64,000 bases of DNA from Cinclus cinclus (lineage: Eukaryota > Chordata > Aves > Passeriformes > Cinclidae), in the NCBI RefSeq assembly GCF_963662255.1, contig NC_085052.1:4880807-4944806 (forward strand), written 5' to 3'. Below, piece after piece: positions 47,951 to 62,200 of this stretch. The notes below the pieces were generated by a model, which saw only the letters and a list, made by a program, of their open reading frames with translations, was not told where the DNA came from and ran no database searches. Every line of letters begins with the position of its first letter. The first letter of the stretch is position 1. Both the position numbers and the translations under genes were made by a program.

Positions 47951-50900
47951 AAATGGTTTTCACATTCCTTGGGAAAATCCGTATTAGGAGTTGTTTGTAT
48001 CCAATGTCCAATGGAGTTTTGGGAGCCAAAGTGTGGCTCTGCTTCAAGGCTCTGGATGGAAGACACACATGGAAAATAAATGTGTAGCATTCAGTATGAA
48101 GCAGTACAATCTGCATGTGGGAAGTGAAAAAACCATCTTGGCACATCAGCCTCTTGAACCACAACAATTCCTCCACAAAAGGGGGTGGGAATTCTGTGCT
48201 CTTATGGATTATGATAAAGTGAAACTTTGAGTCTCTTACAAGCTCAAGGGACACTGAAGATACTGAAATCCTGTTTGATAAAACAATATAAAGTATCAAA
48301 TAAAATGCTAGGATGACCTGTGAAAGGCAAAATCCTTCTGTAAATACAAGGAGCCTTAGCAGGCTGACAGTGGCATTAAATCAAGGTTCTGCTCACCACA
48401 TTTCTGTGGGCTGTCAGTCATTCCTGTGGCTGCCCAGGTGATGGATGTATTCCCATAGTCCCTCTGAGAGGCAGCAACTGCTTCAGGTAGTTGTTTCTGA
48501 GAAGACATCACATATTTAGTGTTTAAAGAAGTTTTATAATCCTCTTTTCCCCAATAAAATACATTTTAAGAGCGTTATGCAATGGTTTTGCTATAGGATT
48601 TGGGGTCTTTAGTGGATTTCACTGCTCTTTTTTGTAAAGTATCCTGAAAAATGCTCTGATCTTTTTGATACACTTACATATATATTAGGTGGAGGGCCTG
48701 AATCTAGCAGGTAAACAGGAGCAAAAACTAGTAGTTCCAGGAAAATTCCATAATTATGGTGCACAAAGCTTGCTTTCCATCTCAGCACAGTGATGACCTG
48801 TGACTTCCCTCTAGCTGGGCATGATTTCTTTTTCCTCTGGTGTAATTATAAATTGGTTACAGGCAGGAAGAAAAGATGCACTTTTTGGAACACAAGGTTT
48901 AAGTGCACCACAAATCCCAGACAACTTGATTTGGGATTTTCCTTTTTTTCAGCTTAAATAAAAGAAAAAGTGATCACCGAGAAACCAGTCTTTAAGAGGC
49001 AGAATATCCTGCAGCAGTGTGGCAGAAGAAAATTATCATCTATTGCAATCTGTATGGTGGCAGCAGAAAAAAATACACAGATTTGTGTCACAGGGCAATT
49101 CCACACAGCTGCTGGAGCCAAAATATTAAATAAAAGTCTTTTAAAAATTAGCTCCTGGAATTGGTTCACTGATGATGTTTCAAAGGTTGTGGCTCTTGTT
49201 GACAGCAGTTAAAGTCTGGGAACCACAGGAAAGAGGAAAATCTGTGGTCAGTGCACTGAAGGTAGAACACAGGAGGTGCTTCATTGAGGCTGCCTCCTGC
49301 CAGTGCTGCTTTCCACACTTTAAACTCTTTCTCAGGGCCATTGAGTTACAGAAAAGAATCAAATGGGTCTTAATGCTTTTTCAGATTTCAGGTTTTAAAG
49401 AGCTTATGTAAATATTTTCCATAAGTACAATAGATACTGGATCTGACTTTGAAATAGTGCTGAAAAAGCAAGATTTATTACTACAGATAAATGCAGTGTA
49501 GAGGTAAAAATCTTCATAAGGCCCATATTAAGAGTCCTGTCCTTAAAAGTGTCTGCAGGGTAGGAAATGACTTGGCTGAAATGCTGAACCTATTAAGAGA
49601 CAAATACAATGTAACCATGTATATGAAAATCATCCTCAGAAGAGTCTGTTTAAAATAAATAGATCTTCTAGTAAAGAACAGAACCCTGCCTCACCAGCCA
49701 TGAATAAAATGTATTTCTTTCCAGCACTCTTTGAGCTGTAAATGTTGGTTTATGTTCTGTGGCATTAGCAGTATCCATCTGTTTTTCCCTTTAGTGAAAG
49801 CAATGAAGAGAGAGGTTATGGCTTTGCTTTACTGGTGATTTTCTGCAATGTTCACATCTTCTTCTTTAAAGATGATTCCTTTAAATGTGAAATTGCTCTT
49901 CCAGCATGCCGTGAATGCCAGAAAAATCATAATATCTGCTGTTTTAGTTCATGCTTATACATGCAAGAGACATTTTGACTGGCTTCAGTTGTGATAAATT
50001 GACTTTAAGGCCCTCCACACTGTGGCAATGTTCTCATACTCAGTTTTATGTATTTTTATTTATTTTTCCAGTTCTGACTTTTATCTCTTCAGCACAAGAA
50101 AAGCAAAGGCAATTAAAAAAAAAAATCACCAAAACCCACTCAGAGACAGATATACAAATTCCACCAAAACCCAAAAAGTCCTTCAGGAGCAGGCATGAAA
50201 CTCCTTTTAGGAATCTGAGCAGTGAAAGACATCTCATGCCTGAGAGGTGTGAGTTCAAGTGGGAATGATGATGAAATGCAGCCAATTAAAACATCCCTGA
50301 AATGCAGGACTTTTACAGCATTCTTTCAAACCTCATTAAAGTTGCCTGAAATGAGCCAATCACTGCAGAAAAAAAAATCAGAGACAATAAAGAATTTTTC
50401 TTTTTACCATTTCATTCATCGTGGGGTCGTAAAGCAGAGCTGCAAGAAATGCATCTGTGAACTTAAATTTACAACAGGGCAGTTTATTCAGGAATGCTAA
50501 AATGGTGGTTTTTCCCACTCAAATAATATTGGAAGCATCAGCTTTGTCACAACAAAGTTACATGGAAATGACCTTTAAAAGCACCACTGTATGAGGTAAT
50601 TTAAGAAGCCAGATTATTTCCAGAGTGCAATTTGGCTGAGGAATTAAAAATCTGTGCTAGATTTTTTTACATAAGGAAATGTACCTCTATCTCTTTCTTT
50701 CAGAACATTTTCAGGTAGTTACCTTGAATCTCAGCCTAAGGGAGTGGCTGTATTCCTGTGCTGCAAATACTGGGGATGGTTTCAGTATTTCATTTTTTTC
50801 TGCTCTCCAGAACAGGACTCCTGGGAGAACAGGAAGGATGAAATATATTCAGTTGGAAGCCAGTTCACTCAGGATGTATTAAAAATAATATACTCATGAC

Positions 50901-53166
50901 TGGCATTCTTAATGGAACATAAATTGTGAGAATACTTCCAAATATTGTCATATCTAACCATGTCCCTTTTCTTTTCCAATAAAACAAATTTCACCCTAAG
51001 CCAGATCTTCAATTCTGATAAAAATGCTTGTTTCCATCAAAGTACAGCTGAACTTTTGCCTCTGAGTTGATTATTTCTGTACCTCCATCCAAGAGAAAAT
51101 AATCTTTGTGCTGCACACTTGGGCAGAGCTCCCTACCTCTAAATCCTGCCCATCCAAGCTTCCAGGTTGTTTTCCTAAATTATCACCATGCTGACAGTAG
51201 GTTGAATAAAAACCAAACCTGTTTATCTTCCTCTGTGGAGCAAGGGGACATTTTCTCTGCTTCAAAAAATGCAAGGTTCCCTTTCTGATCCATTTGTCTG
51301 TAAATTTTACCAGACCTGGCAAGTTTAGATATGATATTTCTGTTCTTCATGATGCTAAAAGCCCCCAGATCCCTGATGATAGGATTTCCACAACATCTCC
51401 TGTAATGGGGAGCAAGAATATTCTCTTACTTGGGACATGACATAAATTCATCTTCCCTTGAGAATGAAGTAACTGAAAACAAAATTCTCCAAAATTTGGC
51501 TGATTTGAGGACTATTTATTCCTTAATTCTTAATAGATGTAATTCAGTAAGTGTCTATATCGATGACTATGTGGTTTAAGAAAGGCTTTCATAATTGGAG
51601 AAAACACTTTTCTAAGACTGTCAGTGCTTTTGATGGATGCTGGGAGAAGAATATTTCTTGAACTGTCTTTGGGAAGAGTGGTTTTCAAGGTTTATATATC
51701 AGTATGAAAAGCACAGGATCTGCTGTCACCAAAGTTCCCATCTTCAAAACTCCAGCAGGGGAAAGCAGGTGGCTGCTTATGGTGGCAGCGGAGAGAAATT
51801 GGAGATGAAGGAGCACAAACCAGCAATGAAGATCCTCATGAACCTGATGAACACAGCTCAGACCTCAACTGCTGCCAACCAGGGCAAATAGTCTGTGGTA
51901 AACACAATTTTCACAGGCCAAGTGTTCAGCTATTCTTTAAATGTTTCCTTCCTTTTATTTCCCATTCCCCTGCTAGCTGTTTCTTCCAGCAAGTCTGCAA
52001 GTTTTGCTATGAAAAGGAGCTGATATTCAGTTTTAAAACAAATTAAACAGCCACTTTTTGACTGACAAGGGCAACAGATCTAAAATGGTGAGCCCAAAGC
52101 GCCTTTCCCCTGCTTGTCAATTCTGTTCCATCTTCACCCTTATATTTTCATGTTCCTTCTCTTTGTCTCTCTTTGCTGCATTTTGCTCATAGTGGGGAAT
52201 AAAGATGCTTTTCATGTAGTGGATTATTGTAGATGAGTTTTTCATAATAAAAAAGTTCTCAAGCTCGCTATTCTCCACAGAATTTTAAATAAAGTATCCC
52301 TGACTTGAAGACAGAATGATCAATCCGAATCAGATCCCAAATATTAAAGCTTCTGAGAAAAAAACATTAAAAAATAATTAAATATTTAGCATTAGTTATA
52401 CAATATTAAAAGCAAAGGAGACTCAGAGTCAGAGGAATGATATTTACAAAGCATTCTTGATTTTGACACAAGAAAAATGCTTAACTTATTAACAAAAACA
52501 TTCCTCAAATAAAACCACAAGTTCCTAGACCTAATTTCCCAACTTTTTTGCAAATGTAGCTTTAAAATGTTAATACATACTACTGAAAACTTCTGACTTG
52601 AATTTTTAAATCCGAATAAAACATGTGAGAGTCCTTGCAGGGCTGTTTTCAGCCTAGTGGGAGCCCCAGTCTTCCTGTCCCAGCAATTTCCTTCTCTCTG
52701 CAGGAAGGGAGCAGAAACCTTCCAGAAGCAGAGAATGCAGGACCTCAAAATCCTCCTCTTATTTGGTCTGAATATAAGAACCTTTTGCACACCCTACAAA
52801 TATCCAATTGTTTAATGCACAAAGTGAGCTGTAGAAATTAAATCCGTAAGATTTTCTATTTGGCGAAAATGTTTTCCAGAGGATTTTAAGTCTCCTAAAT
52901 TTCCAGGGATTTGAAATGCTGATTGGCCTGTGAAAGTCAACAAATTGGATAGATGCACGTGATTTACTTGGCCAACAGTCATTATATCTTGAATATTATT
53001 AAGGAAAAAAGTTTTGGAATGTAAACTTGTAGTTCATAATATTATCGTCCTTTGTAAAGAAATTTAAGCACAAATAATCTCAAGGGCTTGTTTTTTGCAG
53101 AATATTGACAAACATGACTAATCCATTGTGCCACAATTTGCTGAGGGATAAGTGCTCCTTTACAGA

Positions 53167-53226
53167 GATTGAAAACAAAACAAAACAAAATCAAACCCAA
53201 AACAACAATACCAAAACACACAAACA
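53167..53226. repeat. A/C-rich simple sequence (AAAAC)n-like
   Basis: Runs of AAAAC and related units on the plus strand, ending in CACAAACACACAAA. Low complexity only. Confidence 0.75.
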
Positions 53227-56200
53227 CACAAATATATAGTACTTTTTCCCTTTTAAAAGATATCAACTTGCTTCAGTTTTTGTTTTATTTTCCACCATTT
53301 AAATTTTTTGAAGGACTAGTTTTGTGACTTTCAGGAAAGTATTTTTGCAACAGGTAAGACTATGTTGGCACTGTGAATATTTAAGCTGTTCTAGACCTCT
53401 TTGTATTCTTATTTATGCATTGATTGTTGGGCAGTAATTTAAAAATTATTGCAGCAAGATTAGAAATTACACAAGGAAAGTGGCAGAGAGGAATAAGAAG
53501 AGACTCAAATATAAACCTGATTACTTCAGGTATTTCCATTGGGATCATATAATTAAGTGCATTCCTCATTTCATTACAAAATTCAGTGAGAGGTATAACT
53601 GCATTATTTTTCAGTCAGCAACCTTTTTTTTTTTTTAAATTCCAATTTCCATATTGATCTCCTCAGTCCTCAGAAGGGTTTTGGGGCGAAATGAGTTCCT
53701 GCATCTTTGATTAGGTTGAAAACAATCTGATTTGTGATTTTTTCCATATCTCTTCAGTTCAGTGAGTCACTGTGTGAGACACCTTCGTGCACAACAAGGC
53801 TCAGCAGTGAGCAGCACTGTGGGGTTGCAGGCAGATCACAAAATCCTGGTAAATCTGTAGGGGTGGGAAATGATGGCTTTCTTCACAAGCAGTCCTGAAG
53901 TAGGATTAGATAAACTGTGCTGCCCAAACATTTTGCTTTTCACTTACATATAGAAAGCCTTGACTGGCCCAAACTCAGTGGCAGCCTCAATACTAAGTAG
54001 ATTTTCCTCTGATTAATGGAGATTCCTCACAAGATATGACTGCAGTGGTAATTAATCCTGTTAAGTGTTTGCTGCTGATACCCTGGCAAAGGCATTCACA
54101 GCAAGGGCTCCACCATGGAGCTGCTTTGAAAAGGAAAATTTTGTCTTGTTATAACTGAAATAACAATGCTTACGTGTTGTAGGGCACTGAATATTCCTCA
54201 CCGTGCAACTTCTCAAGGAAAAAATGACCACGTGCTTATTTTGCTGTAGGAAAAACTGTCACAGGAAGATGAAGAAGCTCATCCAGGTCACCCAAGAACC
54301 TGGTGACACAGCTAGGAAAAATGTTTGTTATGTCCCAGTCTGATGCCCTGTGATCCTCAAATAAAAGGATTCACAAACAGCAGCAGGCTTCATAGCAAAA
54401 GCTCCTCATGAACTGATACGGTGTGGATCTCACATCCACCCTTCTTTGAAAACCTGTGTTCAGCTGCGAGTAACCAGTGTTTCCCATAAAAGTGCTTGTA
54501 ACACTGAAACCACTCACAGCTGTGGGATACAAAGCACATCTGTCAAAAGAAAATCCTCATTAATAAAGGATGAGAATTCTGGCTCCTCTACAAAGCCTTA
54601 ATGTGGCACCAAACCCTTCTTGCTGCCTGTGATAATTTTGCCTTTGAGAAGAATGATTTCTAACGTGGCTCATATCAATGCAGTTACTGCATGGAGGAAT
54701 TCGGGACTTGCCTTTTCCCTCTTAACAGCGGTGAAGAAAAGAGGTGCAGTGAGAAGAAATAGTGGCAAAAGACCCTTGAAAACAGACCAGCTGTTCAGGT
54801 CTGCTGGTGCTTGCACATGTGCTGGAAGAGGCTCTGATGCTCTGCACAGACTGGGATGGGGATGCTCTGGCCCATCCTTCTCTCAGTGAAAAGGATGGTT
54901 CCTGGAAGCAGTATTTGATTTATTTGCTCCTGGCTCACCAAAACACAGCCTACATGTTAATATTTATCATGTTAATTAACATCAGATTGATACTCTGCTA
55001 CAAAAGTAAAACAGCAGCAGATCAATTACTTCAGTGAAAAACTGTTGCCTTTTCAAACAAAGCTTCCAAATTTTCACAACAGCCGCTGGTGTAAAACTTG
55101 AGGCATTTGCATTTTTAATTTCCCCTTGCCATGGCTGATTTTAATTAACAAAAATTACAGTGGCAATGATTGGCACAGATAGATGCTAAAACTAATTATT
55201 AAGATGACATGAGATAAGATTTAAAATGTAGATTTAATTTTGGAAAAGAACAAAATAAATAAAAATCAGCTCTAGAGCCCTTACAAAGATTACAGATGGC
55301 ACCAGTGAGCTGACCTGTCTCTTACAGGGAAGGGGATTTTGTCAGCATATTTGCATGCAGTGCTCTGCCATATTTCCTGAAGCCTTTCCCAAAAGCAGTT
55401 TCTCATACATTTGTTATTCCTCTCCATTCTTTGATTAAACAACTGAGCCCCCTTGTAGCTTTTCTATTTTTACATATTTTGATCCTTTTGGTCACTGTAG
55501 GGATGTGTTTTCAAAGCTGTCTCGAAGCACACAAAGACTTTGGATTGTACCTCCTGCAGTCCTCAAAGGCAATGGCATCTCATAATTAACAAACAGCTCT
55601 GAGTGTATCAAACATGTATTCCCACAATTTCATGGTTGAGGAAAGAAAAGATTTAGAAATTAGCTTGACTTGAGTTTTGCTATGTTTTATTGCTCTTGGG
55701 TTTTTTTATGGTAGGTCTTCTAAAAGTCAAAGAATAATGAAAGAAATATCAGAAACTGGGAGCAAAGCAGAAACGGAAAGAAAAAGAAGAAAGGACTAGA
55801 GAATGAAATTTCAGTACCATTTAGTAGTGATAAATCAAAGATTTCTAAAAACCTAGGGTGAATATGTCTCTTGTTTTTCCCTGCTCTATTTTACCCTTCA
55901 AGTCGTCAAGGGGTTGACCACTTTACTGTGTAATTGGTGGAAATTATTTGGGTAAAAAAAATCCTATTTTGTGGGCCACAAAATGTGTAGTTACACAGAC
56001 TGTAACTATTTCTTAATATCTTAGAGTTTAAACTTCTGGTTACTAGAAATCTCTTCCTTTCATTGAGTTTCAGTCGACGCTCTGCTTTTATATTTCACAA
56101 CACATGCTTCACAAATTAATTTTATATTAATAATTTTAAATTTGTTTTCTCTGTTCCTTAGGTAACTTTTTGGTAAAGTTCTTTTTAACTTAGGCTTTAA

Positions 56201-59200
56201 AATATCTGCTTTTTTAAAAGGCAAGCAGCAGTTTCATGGAATTGCTCCTGTTCCTCCCACAGGTTTGAAGTCCAAGAGGGATGATGGGATCTGCTCTGTC
56301 TCCTTCTCAAGTCACAGGGGCTCAGTTCCTCCAGGCTGGAGATCAGATAGGCTCAAGTAAGAAAAATGGAGACTCCAGACTTCATTTTGAATGCAAATAA
56401 ACATCTCTCATCTCTCAGAAGAGAGTTTTCTTTGAAATGACAGAAAAATAGCCAGCAGGGGCTTCAGGGCATGAATTATCTCAGGAAATCTCATTCTAGT
56501 ATTGTCCAAAGCACCTAATTCTACAGACTCTAAAGTGTGCAAGAAATAAAACTGTAGGAAGAAAGGCATGTCCTCTCACCCAAATGATCAGGCAATATCT
56601 TTATTAATATTGCTTTTGTAATAATAATACACGTAATGGCTGTTTTCAGCCAGAGAGCATTTGATGAGCTGATGCTTACATAGTGTGAAATGAAGCTCCT
56701 CTACTGAATTGAATGCAGCTCTGCTGAGTCATGTGAGGTATAAATTAGCTGATTGTTGTGAAAGTGGGGAAGAGAAACCATGGTGGCATTTCAGCAGACA
56801 GAATTTGCTCAGATTTTAGGGATGCCAAGATCAAAATTCCAGTACGGACAAAAAGCAAAACGCAGCCTTCCCTAAGCACAGCCCCTTGTGGACTTGACTG
56901 ATGTCTCCCACACTTGGCAAACCCCAATAAACCATTCCCTTGGAGCAGGAAGCAGAGAAAGCCCCAAACTCCAATACTCTTTATTATGCATTTTCCCAGC
57001 ACATTTTCATGTCAGGAAGGGGATGCAAATACCTCACTTTGCCAGGCAAACAGCACTTTTGGGATGGAGACAGTCTTTAAGGGGTGTTTTTAGCCTTCTC
57101 AGCTAAGGAGCCTTCTAAGTTACTCCAGTTAGGCACCACTGGAGAACTGCAAGAAATCCTGAGCTTCCTCAACTTGTCTATCTTTAAAATCACAAATCCT
57201 TGTACTTGAAAAGCAAACCCCTTTCAAGGGCATTTGCTTAATGAGACATTTTCTCCTCTGCAGGCAGAGCTCAAGGTGCTGCTGGAGATTGCAGCCAACC
57301 CTCCAACCTCCTTTAAATAAAAACCTGAATTTCCCAGTGTTGTGAGGCACAACAGAGATTTGTACCATTCAGCACTTGACTGGACCAGAATAAAAACTCT
57401 CCCTTTCTTTTAAAAGTGTTCCCAAACATCCTTATTTCCCTAGAAGAAGTCCCTGAGCGCTCATTCTTGTCTTGTCATTTCTTAAGCACCTGCAGTGAGG
57501 GCAGACATCACCTGGATTATCTTTTTAGATGAACCTCACTTAAACCCTGATGTTTAATCTAAATTACGGATTAGTTTGCTGAATTTTCCTTCCTTACTGG
57601 CTTTCTTAGCGATACAGCTGTGCTCGCCAGAGCAAACATTGCCCTTACCTTCCCTCACATTGTGTAAAAGGTTTTTAATTTCACCACAGAGCTAGAAATT
57701 GTGTCTGTCTGACAAATTCAGTTGAAACATCCCAGTTTTCTTCCAAGAACCTGGTTCTCTCCTCAGATTGCTTAAACTGGATTACACTGAGGAATAAATT
57801 ACAGAAGGTGCTAAGAACTGCCAACAGCCAGTACCAAAATCTTACAAGACTCTTACAGATGGTCTTAAACTCCTCCAAAACAATAAATAAAACCAGAATT
57901 CTTACTGCAGATTTTTAAACATCTTGGAAAACTGACTCAATTTCAAGATTCCAAGAGAGGTTTTGCGCTGCATTTACATTTATGACTATACCTGAGGAGT
58001 TGTTGCTCCCAAGTTGCCCTCAATAGAAATCCACTCAGACACATTGTTGGTAGAATACAAAATTCTGGTTAAGCAGCTAAGTTGACCTTAATTTCAGTAC
58101 ATTGCTGTATAGCTCACTGAGGTTTTTTTAATATGCTAATAGAAATTCAGCTGGTGCACAATGATCTTGTTGTGATTTTCAAACAAATTCAGGCATAAAG
58201 TTTATAACAGCATATGAATTTCTAGTCCATGTAATTTTCTGAACTTAAAATGGGGAGGATGGAACTGTTCAGAACTGCTGCTTTTCATCCCAGCACAGGT
58301 CTCCTGCAGGATCATAACTTTGTCCAGCTCAGGGCTGTCAGCCCAGACAGGGATTTCAGCCCAAGCAAATCTTGCAGGTGAGGTTGACCACAATCCCACT
58401 GATGCTTTTGCTGGCACAGGGTGAACCCAGGTGAGTTTGTTCCTCTGTTATTTTTTCCTCCACCTTTTGCTACCAATTCAGAGCAGCTGTCTAAGTGCTG
58501 AAATCCATCCCTGATTGCCCAGTTCAAATAACCTGTTTTCCCCTTAAATTAGAAGATGCTGATTTGCTTAATGCTTTTGGAAAACAGACTGTCCTGTCTA
58601 AATACACACACTGGATATTTATAGGTCTTCAATACACAAGCCTGAAAAATGTTGGGTTCCTTCCTTGGCTGAAAGCTGGGTTAATGAGGAGAAACATCTG
58701 CCAGTCTGGAGATTCAGTAGTCCAGGCTATGTGGCAAGCATCTCAACAAAGTAATAAAATCCAACAATTTAAATTAGGAAAAAAACCACTAGGAATAAAT
58801 GATAGTTACTTACAACAATACTATCAAGAAACATCCTCTCTTTTTATTTCTGAGATGAGCTGCTGAAAGTCTCAGGATATGATTTGTCTCCTGCACTGAG
58901 GGCAGGAGGCACTGGAAAGGCAATGGTCCAGGAAAGAGTGGCTGCACACAGTCCCTTACTGTGCGAACAGGGAACAGAAGAGAGAGATGATGCTGATGAA
59001 TTATTAATGAATAATAATGCACACTCTACACAGGGGTGGGTATATGAAGCCCTCATCTCCATTTCCTCTCCGACAAACAGCTCAAGGAACAGCTCTCTCA
59101 ACTGACAACTCCAAAACCCCAGCATTTTGTTCTATATGGGATGAGCAACAACGTCCAAATAGATTTTTAAGTTCTTCAGAACCTCCACGAAAAGAACAGT

Positions 59201-62200
59201 TGTACATCCCCAAACAGCACACATTTCTTTATTAAATTGCTCGGTTGAAGTTTTGCAGTTCATTCCTTCTGAAAGATGCTGCCCTGACAATCTGGCAGTG
59301 GCCTTGGAGCTGCTCTGCTCTGTCCAGTCACAGATTTGTGCTGGCAGCACTGGTAGAGATGGGAGAAGATTCTGTTCAATCTCAAGCTAAGGACAGCACA
59401 TACTCGAAGTGTCAGTCTTTTGCTAAACAATCATCAAGGATTCAGTTTTAAATGGTTACTCAGAGTGATTTACATATAGGGAGCAGGAATTTAAAACCTT
59501 TGATTTCATTCCACGATATCCAGTGAGTCCTCAGTGAAAGTCCAGGAAGTTTATGTCCTGAAAACTTTTGCAAATGCTTTTAAAAGATAAGCTGTCCTCT
59601 ATGTAGGACATTATCCAAAAATATGAATCCAGAATCATGAACTCCTTTGCAGAAGGGACAACATCAGAAAAAAAGACTAACAGGTGAAAATGTAATTCAA
59701 AGCATTGGCAAAAGCCCATGGGTGGTGCACAATGTCTTGAGTTTCTATCTATTGTGATTTCATCTCAGTTTGAATATTTGAGAGAAGTCTATTTTGAAAA
59801 TCGAACAGCAGATTCTGATTTCTGAAACAAATCAAACTGAGTTGAAACTTTTTTTTTAATGCTTATTTTATTCTACTGGCTAGGAAGAAATTCGTGGTGA
59901 AGGCTGGGAAGTGGAGGGGATTTCTTACAACTGACATTGCTTTATAAAATCTGCCTCGGGGCTCTTTGTGGTGCCTGAAATGGTATCAGACAGGCAGGAG
60001 CTGCTCTAATGCTCTGTGTTTTCCAGGGATGCTGCACCAGTGGCCCTCTGCGCTATTAACTGGAGCAAATATTAACCAGTTCATTGGGAGTACCCTTTCT
60101 TTAAATAATGAAAAGAACTCATATATATACTGAAACAATCCCAAGGAGTGAGTAATTAATTTGTACACTTTCCACTATGAATCATAACCTCCCTATAATA
60201 AAATGTAATAGGATTGAACTTAGTTCTTTGATAAAAATGTACAGTATTGTTAGAAAGACGCTAAATCTTCAGTTTGCAGAATTGTTTAGGAGTTTTCAGG
60301 TGTTTTATAATCTGATACAGCTACTGTTGAAACAAATTGTAGCTTCAAGGGGTTTCAACATGAAAAACATAATTAAAAATTAGCATAATAATTTCACTAG
60401 AGGGCTATCATAGTGTGGATTTTTATTCCTTTTCTATTTAATTTTCTCCTTAGCAGGGACATGATAGACACACCTTCCTGAAACAAGGAAAAAGAAAGAG
60501 AAAGGTGTAATATTGCAAGAACAGTAAATCATTTATCATAGGAAGTTTTCTATCTTGATGCTATGGGTAAAATTAGGGGTAGTGGGAAACAAACACTCAT
60601 GTGGATAAAATTAGAACTATTTTCCACCACCACAAAGACACTTACAGAGCTTTGTCACAAGGATGATGACTTTGGCAGCATTTTAATTGCATCTGTTATC
60701 TGTGGGCGTGGGCAGCCCAGTGAATCTCATCTGAGAGATGCAGGGATGTGTCTTCATTAACTGATGACATTAAGCTAATGATAAAATAATGATCTGTGCA
60801 GGACTAATGTTTTTACTGTAATGTAATAACCCATGAAGAGTGTATTTTGGATTGCTTTGGCATTTCCTTTAAATAATCCCTAAAAACAGATTTTTACGAG
60901 GCTGTTCTCAATGCTTGTTCTCTGCCAAAGCTTTTCTGATCTTCCTAATCCAGCACCCCCTATCTCTTCCTTATCCAACTACACAAAATATTCTGTCACT
61001 GTAGTCCCTTCCATCATTTTCTCACCCCACTTAGCAGACCAGTCTGGCCCAGGCTGAATCTTTTCTCACACCCAAGACTGACTTGCTGCAGGCTCAGCTC
61101 ATTGCAGGGTAATTTTCTAGAGAATACTTCATTTATTAACTTGGGCAGAGCTCCTTCCCTTGGATGCCCTGACTGTGAGATGTAGAAAAGGGTTAATTAT
61201 TAGAGCCAGACAGGATAAAACAAAAGATTTTCTGTGACTGAAGGCACACAAAATAGTGAATTGTTTATAGACTCACAACATGCTGCACACACCAAATAAT
61301 TAAAACCACTTAAAAGCAGTAGCTGCATTTTTTTTAGGTAGCCTAACTCCTTTGCATGTATTCACTGCTGGAAAAGTCCTTGATTGGACTTAGCCTCCAT
61401 TTTAAAAATTAACTGAGGGATTCGGACAGGAAAATTATGGGGTGGTTCAACAAGGCAACAAACAAATGCCTAAAACTCAGAGGCATTCAAGTAATACTAG
61501 CCTGTTTTAGCTCTTACTCAGTGGGCTCCTCAGTGTTTCCTCAGTGGGCTCAGTGAGCCAGAGGATGCTCTCAGCTGCCACATGGAGATGTTTTTAGACC
61601 CTAGATTTCCAGCAAAACACAACATGTTGTAACCATCCACTCCCAAGAGAAGTTTCTCTAATCATAATAATGCCAGAGGAAGATGTAATAATGACACAGA
61701 ATTTGGTAGCAGATATTCCAGAGCTTGTAGGAAATCTAAGTTCAGTCGGAAGAATTTCCATACAGTAATAGGCTCCAGACTTGTATTTTCATATGCTTGT
61801 TATCTATGCAGACCGCTTACAAAGATGATTTATTGCAGGCCAGCATTTCCTTATTTTTATTATTTGTGGTGTGATTTGTTATCACCCACACTTAAGTGAA
61901 ATATTTGCTCACACAACTCTGCTTCATCTCTTACAGAAGCAATATCTTTTCCAGGCACAGCCAGAGCATGTTAGAAATGGAATCTCACTCCCTTTGCTTC
62001 AAATCACTGGGGTGATGAGGAACATGAACTATTTTACATTTTGTCTCCAGAGAGTTATAAGTAATGAATCCTCTAGCACAGGGTGACTGAATGTCACTAT
62101 TTCAGTTTTCACCTATAGGATGATAGCAAACCCCAATTTTTTGTCCTATATATTCTCTCTCTCACACACCTCCATCAGAAATTCAGTTTTTGCCTTAATA